Origin: a virus | Strand: one strand, 5' to 3' | IMG/VR virus record: IMGVR_UViG_3300031566_000016 | Coordinates: 1-64,000 of that record | Length of the DNA stretch: 64,000 bases | Shown: one piece after another, positions 6,631 through 14,354 of the stretch | Layout of the letters: each line of letters begins with the position of its first letter | Numbering within the stretch: position 1 is the first letter of the stretch | The notes under the pieces: generated by a model | The model's database searches: none | Told to the model about the DNA's origin: nothing | Seen by the model: the letters and a program-made list of their open reading frames with translations, nothing else | Made by a program: the position numbers and the translations under genes

Positions 6631-7519
6631 CTGCGGCCTCCGTCCAACCTGCGGCCTCCCGCAACTCCCACACCCTCTCATCTCCGTTGACGACGTGCCC
6701 CATATACTCCGACAACCACTCCCGGTGCTTCAACACAATCCACTGTCGCATCAGGGGCCAGTCACCCTTCGTCCGCAGGCTGTCGTCGCGATCCCGCCTC
6801 CAACAGTACACTTTCGGCGAACAGTGTACCTTCAAGCCCCGAGAAAGGCAAGCCACAAGTAGCTCCGCATCCTCCGCCACAACCATGCTTTCGTCCAGCC
6901 AGAGGCCGCGCTCGATGCAGGCATTGCGGCGCAACGTCACCGCACAGGTGCCGCAACCAGTCGCTCCCACGACGTTGTGCGGCGTCACCGGCACCGCCAG
7001 GCTATCCTTCTCCCACTCCTGCGGGTGTCGGCGCCACTTGCGCTTCTGGCCGTAGATCAGCGACGCCCCGGTCGCCCGGAACTCCTCCAGCGTGTCCGCG
7101 ATCCGGTACTCCGGCATCATGTCGTCGGCATCCATGAAGATCAGGAACTCGCCGGACGCCTGCCGTATGGCATGGTTGCGCGCCGCAGATGCTCCCCGGT
7201 TGACCTTGTGCTGCAGGCACCTGGTCGAGATCCCCAGCCCGGACAAGTCCGCGAGGCAGTCCCAGGTATCGTCCGTGCTGGCGTCATCCACGATCACGAT
7301 TTCATTCGGCCGGCGCGTTTGCCACTCACAGGAACGCAGGGCCTCATACAGCGTCGTGGCGGCGTTGTAGACGGGGACGATGACAGAGACGGTGCCAGGG
7401 CTGGTGCGGCGGGTGTGGAGTTCCCACGGGTGCCAGGGAATGTAGGGAAGAAAGCCGCAGCGCGGGCGCATGGCGGTGAGGGGCGGCGTCAGCGAGCGGG
7501 GGATGCGTAGCCTACTCAT
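6620..7519 (-). CDS. family 2 (GT-A) glycosyltransferase (299 aa)
   Basis: Classic GT2 signatures are present: VSVIVPVYN near residues 45-52, IVDDAST near 76-82, NRGASAARNHAI near 108-118 and the DxD-like FMDADD near 128-133 that binds the metal-nucleotide-sugar. A 40-residue N-terminal leader carries IPRSLTPPLT, shared with the bifunctional glycosyltransferase at 14347-16455. The start is set by GGGAGGAC upstream of the second of two ATGs. It is the last glycosyltransferase of the 16.5-6.5 kb cluster. Substrate unknown; a phage or host-surface glycan is inferred. Confidence 0.85.
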   Translation of the reverse strand: MSRLRIPRSLTPPLTAMRPRCGFLPYIPWHPWELHTRRTSPGTVSVIVPVYNAATTLYEALRSCEWQTRRPNEIVIVDDASTDDTWDCLADLSGLGISTRCLQHKVNRGASAARNHAIRQASGEFLIFMDADDMMPEYRIADTLEEFRATGASLIYGQKRKWRRHPQEWEKDSLAVPVTPHNVVGATGCGTCAVTLRRNACIERGLWLDESMVVAEDAELLVACLSRGLKVHCSPKVYCWRRDRDDSLRTKGDWPLMRQWIVLKHREWLSEYMGHVVNGDERVWELREAAGWTEAAGVS

Positions 7520-7679
7520 CATCGTCCTCCCATGAGGCGATCCCCGCGCGCAGTTGCCGTACAAGGTCGTGGTCGCGGTCCCGCTCGCGGCGTCGGCCCT
7601 TCACCTTCGTCGCGGACTTCGCATAGCGCCGCCCGTTCTCCTGGCCATGCAGGCGTTCCGCCCTGTCTCGTGTCGGCAC
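7512..7679 (-). CDS. small, highly basic protein (55 aa)
   Basis: The GTG at 7679 follows CGGGAGGTGG. The product is rich in Arg and Lys (KVKGRRRERDRDHDLVRQLR) with an acidic end (WEDDDE). It may bind nucleic acid or another protein. Its stop lies within the start region of the GT2 gene. Confidence 0.45.
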   Translation of the reverse strand: MPTRDRAERLHGQENGRRYAKSATKVKGRRRERDRDHDLVRQLRAGIASWEDDDE

Positions 7680-7698
7680 TGCTACACCACCTCCCGAG

Positions 7699-7893
7699 TT
7701 ATCGCCCGCTGAGCCAATTACTGAACCTCGAACCAACGATCATCAGAAGCAGAACAGGGAACAGGACTACGATGAAAACCCTGTAGTCTGATACCGTGAA
7801 CTCGACCATTGGTGTCTGAAATGGATTGCGGAATCTGTCGTGCAGAAAACCAGCGAAGACACATGCCACGACACCTACCAGAATGTATAGCAC
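7699..7893 (-). CDS. two-span membrane protein (64 aa)
   Basis: The GTG at 7893 follows GGAGGTGGCATGAG. Two hydrophobic helices are clear, residues 1-16 (LYILVGVVACVFAGFL) and 39-57 (VFIVVLFPVLLLMIVGS), with a polar connector. It is embedded among glycosyltransferase genes, as is the similar two-span protein at 12552-12776. A role in membrane glycan handling is possible but unsupported. Confidence 0.55.
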   Translation of the reverse strand: MLYILVGVVACVFAGFLHDRFRNPFQTPMVEFTVSDYRVFIVVLFPVLLLMIVGSRFSNWLSGR

Positions 7894-7894
7894 C

Positions 7895-8860
7895 TCATGC
7901 CACCTCCGTCAGGAAATCTGCCCACTGTCCCGCGATCACGTCCAGGCGGTACGCTCCCGCCGCCTTCTTCCCCGCCTTCCCCATGTCCTTCCGCTTCGTG
8001 GCGTTCCCCATCAGTTCGTCCAGCGCCACCTCCCACTCTTCCGGCCCGTAGCACAGCCGCCCCGTCACCCCGTCCTCGATGGCCGCCCGGTAGCTGGGCA
8101 CATCGCTCACCACTACCGCCAGCCCCGCGGCCATCATGTTGACCGCCTTGTTGGCGCACTTGCACCAGCACCACTCGTTCTGGAACAGCGGTGCGATGCC
8201 GAGGTCGCACGTCGCCATGACCTCCAGTGCGCCCTCCACGCTCCACTCGTGGAACTCGGTCGGGTACGGCTTCGTGGCGACCCGCTTCTCGTTGCTCTTC
8301 ACGCACCCATCCCCGTGGTCCAGGTTCGACTTGCGCGAGGTGCAGAAGTGGACGGTGAACTCGTGGCGCTTCGCCAGCGCCTCCAGCACCGGGTCCAGGT
8401 CGCGAAAATATGTGATATTGTCGTGCATCCCCATCCAGAACAGGTGCAGGCCCTCGTGCTTCCTCGGCTTCACCGACCAGTACTGCGGCCCGACCGCCTG
8501 CTCGATCATGCGCACCGTCGGGTGCAGGCGTTCCAGGTGCTGCCCGAGGCGCGGCGACCCGGCGACGATGGCCGAGACGCGCGCCATGCCGGCGATGATC
8601 GTCTCCTTGGGCCCCGGCCAGGCGTCCGCGAAGGTCATGTCGTTGCAGTCGTAGACCACGACCGGCGCGGCCGCCAGGGCCTCCTCCAGCGCCCGCATGT
8701 TGTACTGCACCACGATGATGTCGGCGCGCTCCTTGCCGTCCCACTTGTCGGCGTCCCAGCCCTGGCGCCGCAGTTCCTCGTAGACGCGCATCCCGCGTTC
8801 CCTCGTTGTGGGCTCGCCCTCATCCTGAAACAGTCGCCAACGCACCTTCGGATTGCTCAT
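7895..8860 (-). CDS. GT-B fold glycosyltransferase, family 1/4-like (321 aa)
   Basis: The C-terminal half shows the nucleotide-sugar-binding pattern of GT1/GT4 enzymes: a 'CDLGIAPLFQ' segment, then NKAVNMMAAGLAVVVSDVPSY and GRLCYGPEEWEVAL with the final conserved helix. The N-terminal Rossmann-like half holds IIVVQYNMRALEEALAAAPVVVYD. ATGA overlap with the upstream KpsC/S-like gene fixes the start. It is a cytoplasmic sugar transferase, part of the 16.5-6.5 kb glycan cluster. Acceptor and donor cannot be read from sequence. Confidence 0.8.
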   Translation of the reverse strand: MSNPKVRWRLFQDEGEPTTRERGMRVYEELRRQGWDADKWDGKERADIIVVQYNMRALEEALAAAPVVVYDCNDMTFADAWPGPKETIIAGMARVSAIVAGSPRLGQHLERLHPTVRMIEQAVGPQYWSVKPRKHEGLHLFWMGMHDNITYFRDLDPVLEALAKRHEFTVHFCTSRKSNLDHGDGCVKSNEKRVATKPYPTEFHEWSVEGALEVMATCDLGIAPLFQNEWCWCKCANKAVNMMAAGLAVVVSDVPSYRAAIEDGVTGRLCYGPEEWEVALDELMGNATKRKDMGKAGKKAAGAYRLDVIAGQWADFLTEVA

Positions 8861-9945
8861 GCCGCGCCACCCTTCTGTCGTGCGATGATCTCCCGCGCCC
8901 GCTGCGTGAACTGCGCCGGCGCAATGTAGTACGCCAGCAGCGCCTCGATGTTCCGCTGCGGCGTCAGGCCCGCCAGCCGGAAACTCGGCTGCCCCAGGAA
9001 CGTCACCGGCACCCCGTGCATCCACGCCTCGATGCCCACCTGCGAGTTGATGGTCGCTACGTGGTCCACTTGCTCGAGCAGCGGATGCACCGCGAAGTCC
9101 ACCAGCCTGAAGTCCAGCGCCGCGCATTTCGCTTCCAACGCTGCGGGGCTCGTGAACCAGTCCGCCGGGTGCTTCTTGACGATGATCTGCTCATCGGCCT
9201 TGCGATGGATGTCCACCCAGTCCAGCAGCCCGTCGTTCGTGCAGATCGCGCCCGCCCGGAAGACCATGTTGGTGTCATAGGGCATCTGCAGCGGCACGAA
9301 GGTCGTGCGCCGGCCCTTAAGCGCCTGCCGCACCTGCCCTGGTGTCGTCAGCCGCTGCGGCTCGATGGCCTGGCTGGTCGCCAACGATAGCCAGTTCCGG
9401 TAGTCCTCATCACCCACAGTCATGCCCGCGTACAGCTCCAGGTCGCTGTGTCCCTCCGCCAGCCCCGTGCCGTCCACGATCAACATGCCGGGAAAGCTCG
9501 CCCGCTCCACGTAGATGATCGGAATGCCCCGTTCCCGCGCCCAACCCTTCGCGACCTCGTTGTACCAGCACCACTGGCTCCACAGCACCAGGGCATCATA
9601 GTGTTGTTGCTCCCATGCGCTCAGGGCCTGCCGCAGTGCCGACACCATCTCCAGCAGCGCCGGGGCGTACCACAGGAACTTTTCATTGAGCGGGAGGGCC
9701 AGCGCCCCGCAGGCCCGCTCGTATGACAGCGCGAGGATGTCCGGCAGCACCTCGCCCTGCGGTGTCGCCTCCACCCAGCGGTCGCGCAGGGCCAAGTGGT
9801 GCGCGCGTTTCGTCCAGTCATACAGCTCGCCCACCGCATCCTCGCGCACGGTCACGCAGTCCCAGGTCATGCCGGGGTTGCAGCGGGCGATCTGCCGGAA
9901 GCGCACCGCGGCGTTGCTATCAGCGGCGATGGCGAGTAGTCTCAT
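8857..9945 (-). CDS. KpsC/KpsS-like capsule polysaccharide transferase (362 aa)
   Basis: The C-terminal third has the pattern of capsule-biosynthesis KpsC/KpsS and LpsZ proteins (beta-Kdo transferases): IIVKKHPADW, a 'VDHVATINSQVGIEA' segment and GVPVTFLGQPSF. These known enzymes add linker sugars to lipid acceptors; whether this one uses Kdo is unknown. The start overlaps the stop of the upstream DNA methyltransferase (ATGA). Encoded on a phage between other glycosyltransferases, it may alter the host capsule or build a virion glycan. Confidence 0.65.
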   Translation of the reverse strand: MRLLAIAADSNAAVRFRQIARCNPGMTWDCVTVREDAVGELYDWTKRAHHLALRDRWVEATPQGEVLPDILALSYERACGALALPLNEKFLWYAPALLEMVSALRQALSAWEQQHYDALVLWSQWCWYNEVAKGWARERGIPIIYVERASFPGMLIVDGTGLAEGHSDLELYAGMTVGDEDYRNWLSLATSQAIEPQRLTTPGQVRQALKGRRTTFVPLQMPYDTNMVFRAGAICTNDGLLDWVDIHRKADEQIIVKKHPADWFTSPAALEAKCAALDFRLVDFAVHPLLEQVDHVATINSQVGIEAWMHGVPVTFLGQPSFRLAGLTPQRNIEALLAYYIAPAQFTQRAREIIARQKGGAA

Positions 9946-10712
9946 GCGAATGCTTCCTCCAGGGTCAGTTGCGCTTCGGTGGCCTCGCGCTTCTTCACGG
10001 CTTCCTCCACGCGGCGGCAGGCGATGTCGAAATACTCCTCGCTGATCTCGATGCCGATACCGCGCCTGCCGAGGAGTTCGGCGGCTACGAGGGTCGTGCC
10101 GCTGCCCATGAACGGGTCAAAGACCGTCTCATCTTCATACGTCACTGCTGACACGAGCAGAGAGAGCAGTTCCACGGGCTTCTCTGTTGGGTGGAGGTCC
10201 GTTCCCTGTCGAGTGACGTTGAGCACGTTGCCCAAGTCGCGCCGCACCATCGGCCTGCTCTTTCCATAGGTGAAGTGCAGAATGAGTTCGTGCTGGTTGC
10301 GGAAGTAGTTGCCCATGCCGAAGTGCTGCTTGTCCCACACCACGAGGCCCACTTGCCGCAGGTCCGCGCTCTCAATCGCCGCTGACAGTTGCGGGTACAT
10401 GCGCCAGTCAATGAAGCTCAGGAAGTGCGCCCCCTTGCTCATGGTGCGCTTCGTCAATAGGGCGAGTGACCGCATAAGCCAGACGAACCCCGTTGTAGTC
10501 AGGCAGTCGGATGCAAACCATGCGCTGTCTGCGGTCTCGCGGTTCATGGACTTGCGGACACCCTTCGACGCTTCGCGCCGAGTTCCGCTGCTGTACGGCG
10601 GGTCAGTAATCACCGCATCCACGCTGCCCGCCGCCAACGTCGGCAGGTATTCCAGACAGTCGCCGAGGATGAGCCGCTGCCCGCCGATCACCTCCTCCCG
10701 CAGCCCGTTCAT
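9942..10712 (-). CDS. DNA methyltransferase, beta-class layout, DPPY motif (256 aa)
   Basis: Motif IV DPPY lies at residues 37-40 and motif I DPFMGSGTT at about 210-218, with the target-recognition region between them, the beta-class order. DPPY suggests adenine-N6 methylation, though N4-cytosine is possible. HPTEKP before motif I is typical. Unexpectedly it sits inside the glycan cluster, coupled by ATGA overlaps to the radical SAM gene upstream and the KpsC/S-like gene downstream. No restriction enzyme is nearby, so an orphan or anti-restriction role is likely. Confidence 0.85.
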   Translation of the reverse strand: MNGLREEVIGGQRLILGDCLEYLPTLAAGSVDAVITDPPYSSGTRREASKGVRKSMNRETADSAWFASDCLTTTGFVWLMRSLALLTKRTMSKGAHFLSFIDWRMYPQLSAAIESADLRQVGLVVWDKQHFGMGNYFRNQHELILHFTYGKSRPMVRRDLGNVLNVTRQGTDLHPTEKPVELLSLLVSAVTYEDETVFDPFMGSGTTLVAAELLGRRGIGIEISEEYFDIACRRVEEAVKKREATEAQLTLEEAFA

Positions 10713-11965
10713 ATCTGCCGGGCCTCCTCGATGACTCTGTCCCACTCGCGTCTCGTGCAGTCCCCCAGCATCACCCTCCCGCTCTGGTGCAGGAACCCCG
10801 CCCACGACTGCGGCCGCTGCCCCGCCGGGATCATCTCCCACAGCTTCGTCCCCGGGTACGGCGTCAGCAGGCTCAGGCAGATCTCCGCGCCCTCGCCCTT
10901 GAGCCGCCGCGCCCACGCCAGCGTTGCCCGCATCTCCGCCACCGTCTCGCCCGGGAAGCCGAGTATCATGTAGAAGGCGACCGCCGCCACGCCCTTGCCC
11001 TTCAGTAGCGCCAACGCCGCCTCGGGGTCGCCCTCCTCCAGGTGCTTGCCGCTCAACTCCCGCCACCGCGGACTCGCGCTCTCCACACCCATGCACGCCT
11101 TCTCGCAGCCCCCGGCCGCCAACGCCTCCGCCAGTTCCTCGTCCACGTTCTGCAGCGCCATGTCCCCGATCCACTGGTAACCGCTGCCCGCCAGCGCCGC
11201 GCACACTGCGAGGCCATGCGCGCGGTTCACGCCGAAGCTATCGTCAATGATGCGCCCATGGGCGACGCCGAGGGCGTCCACCTCCGCGCGCACCCTCAGC
11301 GGGTCGCGCGTCCGCACTTTCGTCCCGAAGACCGCCGGCGCCGCGCAGTACGCGCAGGCATAGGGACACCCCCGCTGGGTGGCGATCATGCCACGCAGGA
11401 AGTCGGGGTACTTCTCGTGGCCGATCACGGCGTCGCGCGCGGGGAGGTAGCGGTCGAGGTCGTCATGTCCCAGTGAGAATAGCGGGTCTGTTTCCTGCGT
11501 CTCGAACGCGCTGGCTGCAAACTCCCAATCTCCTTCCCCCGCTACCACACAGTCAAAACAGCCCGACTCTGCCTCCTCGTCCGGCATCAGCGACGGGTGT
11601 ATCCCTCCCGCCACCGTCCTGATCCCCCGCCTCTTCGCCATCTTCGCGAATTGGTGCGCCGCCGCCCAGTCCGCCGTCGTGTAGCTGATCCCCACCACAT
11701 CCGGTTGCCACGAGTCGAGCAGGTCCCCGAACGGCGCGCAGATGTCGGCCGTCAGCGGCGCTACGTTCATCTCGCCCAGCACCACCGGCCCGTTGGGCAA
11801 CGGTTCTGGATTGGATACGTCTCCGTGGTAGATCAGGACCTCGTGCCCGCGCTCCTGCAGCATCGCGGCCACGTACATCGCGCCAAGGGGGTACGTCTGA
11901 TAGACCCGGCTACCGAGCAGGCTGGCAAAGTCAGGTTTGGCCAAAAGAACGCGGAGCTGCTTCAC
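10709..11965 (-). CDS. B12-binding-type radical SAM protein (418 aa)
   Basis: Residues 1-150 resemble the cobalamin-binding Rossmann domain (VVGISYTTADW, TVAGGIHPSLMPDE), though the base-off DxHxxG motif is not evident. The radical SAM core follows with C200-x3-C204-x2-C207 (RGCPYACAYC) for a 4Fe-4S cluster, a 'MGVESASPRWRELSGK' segment and GFPGET. Class B radical SAM enzymes of this layout methylate unactivated carbons or rearrange carbon skeletons. The GTG start overlaps the upstream methyltransferase stop (GTGA). Glycan or peptide tailoring is inferred from neighbours. Confidence 0.85.
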   Translation of the reverse strand: MKQLRVLLAKPDFASLLGSRVYQTYPLGAMYVAAMLQERGHEVLIYHGDVSNPEPLPNGPVVLGEMNVAPLTADICAPFGDLLDSWQPDVVGISYTTADWAAAHQFAKMAKRRGIRTVAGGIHPSLMPDEEAESGCFDCVVAGEGDWEFAASAFETQETDPLFSLGHDDLDRYLPARDAVIGHEKYPDFLRGMIATQRGCPYACAYCAAPAVFGTKVRTRDPLRVRAEVDALGVAHGRIIDDSFGVNRAHGLAVCAALAGSGYQWIGDMALQNVDEELAEALAAGGCEKACMGVESASPRWRELSGKHLEEGDPEAALALLKGKGVAAVAFYMILGFPGETVAEMRATLAWARRLKGEGAEICLSLLTPYPGTKLWEMIPAGQRPQSWAGFLHQSGRVMLGDCTRREWDRVIEEARQI

Positions 11966-12555
11966 GATAGTCCTTTCTTCACGATGTACAGGCTGTTTCC
12001 GTCCGCTGCCTCCGTGGAATGGGTGCGGTACTGAATCTCACAGTTGCTGAAGGACCCCAACTCGTCCCCGCGCGGCTGGTAGAAGCGTATCTGCGAGGCC
12101 CCGCGCCCCGCCATGAGCGCATCCCAGTCCGCCACGCTGTAGTCGCGCCCGTGGTGCCACTCGTTGAGCCCCTGGTGGACCGGCACAGACAGAAGCAGGG
12201 TCCCTCCTGGCGCCGTCAACTCCATGAGCTTGGCCAGTCCCGACTCCATGTCGTCGAGATGTTCCAGCGTCTCCAGGCAGACCACCGTGTCGAATGGGTC
12301 CTGTGCGCTCAGATCCTCGATGCGACTCTCGCGGAAGTGTACCGTCGGCCCGTGCCACTGGTAGGCCTCGCCAGACACGTCTACCGCCCACACCTCGCTG
12401 GCCACCTTTGCCAGCATGGCGCTGCCGTATCCGATCCCGCACCCCGCGTCGAGCACCCGCTTTCCCACGCACCACTTGAGCGCCCACACGTAGCGCACGA
12501 GGTGCTGCTGGATCGTCACGATGGAACTGCTGAAGGTCATCCGCTCGCCGGTCAT
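11962..12555 (-). CDS. class I SAM-dependent methyltransferase (197 aa)
   Basis: Motif I RVLDAGCGIGYGSAML lies at residues 33-48, followed by EVWAVDVSG (motif II), FDTVVCLETLEHL (motif IV/post) and APGGTLLLSVP (motif V). This UbiE/Methyltransf_11 pattern belongs to small-molecule or sugar O/N-methyltransferases, not DNA enzymes. SD GAGGTGAATC supports the start. It is one of three such genes between the tail proteins and the glycosyltransferases, suggesting methylated sugars. Confidence 0.85.
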   Translation of the reverse strand: MTGERMTFSSSIVTIQQHLVRYVWALKWCVGKRVLDAGCGIGYGSAMLAKVASEVWAVDVSGEAYQWHGPTVHFRESRIEDLSAQDPFDTVVCLETLEHLDDMESGLAKLMELTAPGGTLLLSVPVHQGLNEWHHGRDYSVADWDALMAGRGASQIRFYQPRGDELGSFSNCEIQYRTHSTEAADGNSLYIVKKGLS

Positions 12556-12776
12556 GATTCACCTCGCCCGGTATGCCACTGATCTCCCACCACGAACCAC
12601 CATAGGCCACAAATCATTGCCAACATGCTGACATCTCCCATGATAACAACTCCCCAAGCCTGCCAGCCATGACCTCTGGCTACATTTACTCCTACCCATA
12701 AGAGAATCATGGCGCAGATGGTGATAACCAGGATGGCCACCAGACTGACAACTCTTTCCGCATTAGGTGTTGCCAT
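12552..12776 (-). CDS. two-span membrane protein (74 aa)
   Basis: Two hydrophobic helices are visible: residues 10-30 (VSLVAILVITICAMILLWVG) and 43-62 (VVIMGDVSMLAMICGLWWFV). The ATG overlaps the upstream TAA (TAATG), and the stop overlaps the next ATG. Base composition is noticeably lower in GC than its neighbours, consistent with separate acquisition. No family is recognised. Confidence 0.6.
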   Translation of the reverse strand: MATPNAERVVSLVAILVITICAMILLWVGVNVARGHGWQAWGVVIMGDVSMLAMICGLWWFVVGDQWHTGRGES

Positions 12777-13339
12777 TATATCCGCGTCACCCTCTCTATT
12801 GGCAATACCCGCCCCACGTCATCCAGGAACTCCTCCACTGTCGGCCAGAAATGGAGGTGCCAGGGATTGCCCTCATCTTTGCCAGCAATCGGTGTCGTCA
12901 GGATGTACCGCGTGTGATCATGGCTGACGCCCAGGAATGCTTGCAGGAGCACGTCCATCTCGCGAATGTGCTCCAACACGTCAAGGCACACGACCACATC
13001 GAACGGCCCTATCCCAGCAGTCCATTCCGGCAGATTGAAGTCCCCCGCCACGAAGGTCACGCCCGGTGTCGGGTACAGCACCCGCGCCCACTGCACCGCA
13101 TAGTCCTGATCCACGGCTACCACCGGCCGCCGACTCTTCAGCGAGTAGATGCGCGCTGGCAGCCCGCACCCGCACCCAGCCTCCAAGACTCGGTCGCCCT
13201 CGTTGATGAGTTCCGCCGCCCGCTGCCAATGGATGAAGTGCGAGTTGACGTTGCTCACCCCACCCGTGAACGCCTCCGGCACCATGCGCTCCCCGTCGGC
13301 CCACTGCTTCATGCCCTCCAGGTACTCTTCCTGTGTCAT
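12776..13339 (-). CDS. class I SAM-dependent methyltransferase (187 aa)
   Basis: Motif I RVLEAGCGCGLPARIY begins near residue 50, followed by PVVAVDQDYA, FDVVVCLDVLEHI and a terminal beta hairpin. Of three consecutive ATGs I take the third, spaced 7 bases from AAAGGAG. The pattern is that of small-molecule methyltransferases. Paralogues lie on both sides in the operon, but the proteins differ outside the motifs, so distinct targets are likely. Confidence 0.8.
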   Translation of the reverse strand: MTQEEYLEGMKQWADGERMVPEAFTGGVSNVNSHFIHWQRAAELINEGDRVLEAGCGCGLPARIYSLKSRRPVVAVDQDYAVQWARVLYPTPGVTFVAGDFNLPEWTAGIGPFDVVVCLDVLEHIREMDVLLQAFLGVSHDHTRYILTTPIAGKDEGNPWHLHFWPTVEEFLDDVGRVLPIERVTRI

Positions 13340-13341
13340 CA

Positions 13342-14115
13342 TCATCTCCTTTCCCAGATATCCCAACCCGTGTGCGGCTGTTGTTCCGGCTTCCACTCAT
13401 ACCGATACGCCAAGTCCAGGGCGCACGTCACGGCCTCCGGCGCAAAGTTCTTGTTCTCCTGGTGCCCATCAAACTCCGGCCGGGTCCAGTCCAGCCGCGT
13501 GTAGTTCGTCAGGAACAGCCCACCCGAGGGCAACGCCTCCATCATCTTCGGAAAGAGCCATCGGATGCCCGCGACGTGCTCGAAGGCCGTGACCTCGATG
13601 ATGAGTGCGGTGTCGCTCGTCACCTGCAGGGAAGCATCGTCGCCCTGGGCCGCGAGCACGATCTCATGCTTGACGCCCGCCTGCTGTAACTGCCAGGCCG
13701 CGAAGTACAGCGGCAGCGGGTTGATGTCCACCAGCCGCACTGTGGGGCACGTCAGGCGGCTGGCGAAGTACAGCGACGCATCCACCCAGGGCCCACAGCC
13801 AAAGTCCATGATCTCGGCGTCCTCCCGACTCCCACACAGCAGATCCCCGATGCTCTTGGCATAGAGGCCCAGGCGCAGGGCGCTATCCGGGCGCATCCGC
13901 TCCAGCCCGGGGTCCACCATGCTGAGTACGTGTGTCATCTGTAGCCCATAGGAGGCAGTTGCCCGGTCGCCCGCCTCCCACTGGGCGATCAGGGCCTCGG
14001 GGATGCCGAACTCCCGCAACTGCTGGCGCTTGCGGTCGTGGTAATTCGCGCCCCCCAGGTGATTGTTGAAGAACTCCCATCCCGCGGCCTCGTCCCCGAC
14101 GATGACCCGTCTCAT
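13342..14115 (-). CDS. class I SAM-dependent methyltransferase (257 aa)
   Basis: Motif I is IMDFGCGPWVDASLYFA near residues 102-118, followed by VRLVDINPLPLYFA and the later TALIIEVTAFEHVAG and LPSGGLFLTNY. A helical N-terminal domain of about 95 residues precedes the fold. ATGA overlap with the upstream zinc-ribbon gene sets the start. It is the first of the three SAM methyltransferases in transcription order. Confidence 0.75.
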   Translation of the reverse strand: MRRVIVGDEAAGWEFFNNHLGGANYHDRKRQQLREFGIPEALIAQWEAGDRATASYGLQMTHVLSMVDPGLERMRPDSALRLGLYAKSIGDLLCGSREDAEIMDFGCGPWVDASLYFASRLTCPTVRLVDINPLPLYFAAWQLQQAGVKHEIVLAAQGDDASLQVTSDTALIIEVTAFEHVAGIRWLFPKMMEALPSGGLFLTNYTRLDWTRPEFDGHQENKNFAPEAVTCALDLAYRYEWKPEQQPHTGWDIWERR

Positions 14116-14354
14116 GCGGTCCCCTCCGACACCAGGTGGTTGCCCGGGCCCGGCCCGGTGTCGCCACGCTCTGTCCACCGTTCAACAGTGCCGTCTGCCC
14201 GCAGAAGATCACCGCATTCATCGCAATGACGATTGGTGTCTGTCTTGAAGATTGTTGGGCGAAAAGGCCTCTGCCTGCGCCAATGCCCTCCTACGCCAGG
14301 ATGCTCTGTCCAGACGAAGGGGCGTCTCTTGCAGCTACAAATCATCTCAGCCAT
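14112..14354 (-). CDS. small zinc-ribbon protein (80 aa)
   Basis: It has CSC near residue 5 and CDECGDLL near residue 45, with a basic, aromatic connector (RRPFVWTEHPG, RRQRPFRPT), consistent with a split zinc ribbon. I place the start at MAEMICSC, after GGAGGTGCGATGGCAG, within the last codons of the bifunctional glycosyltransferase. The stop overlaps the next ATG. Function unknown. Confidence 0.5.
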   Translation of the reverse strand: MAEMICSCKRRPFVWTEHPGVGGHWRRQRPFRPTIFKTDTNRHCDECGDLLRADGTVERWTERGDTGPGPGNHLVSEGTA

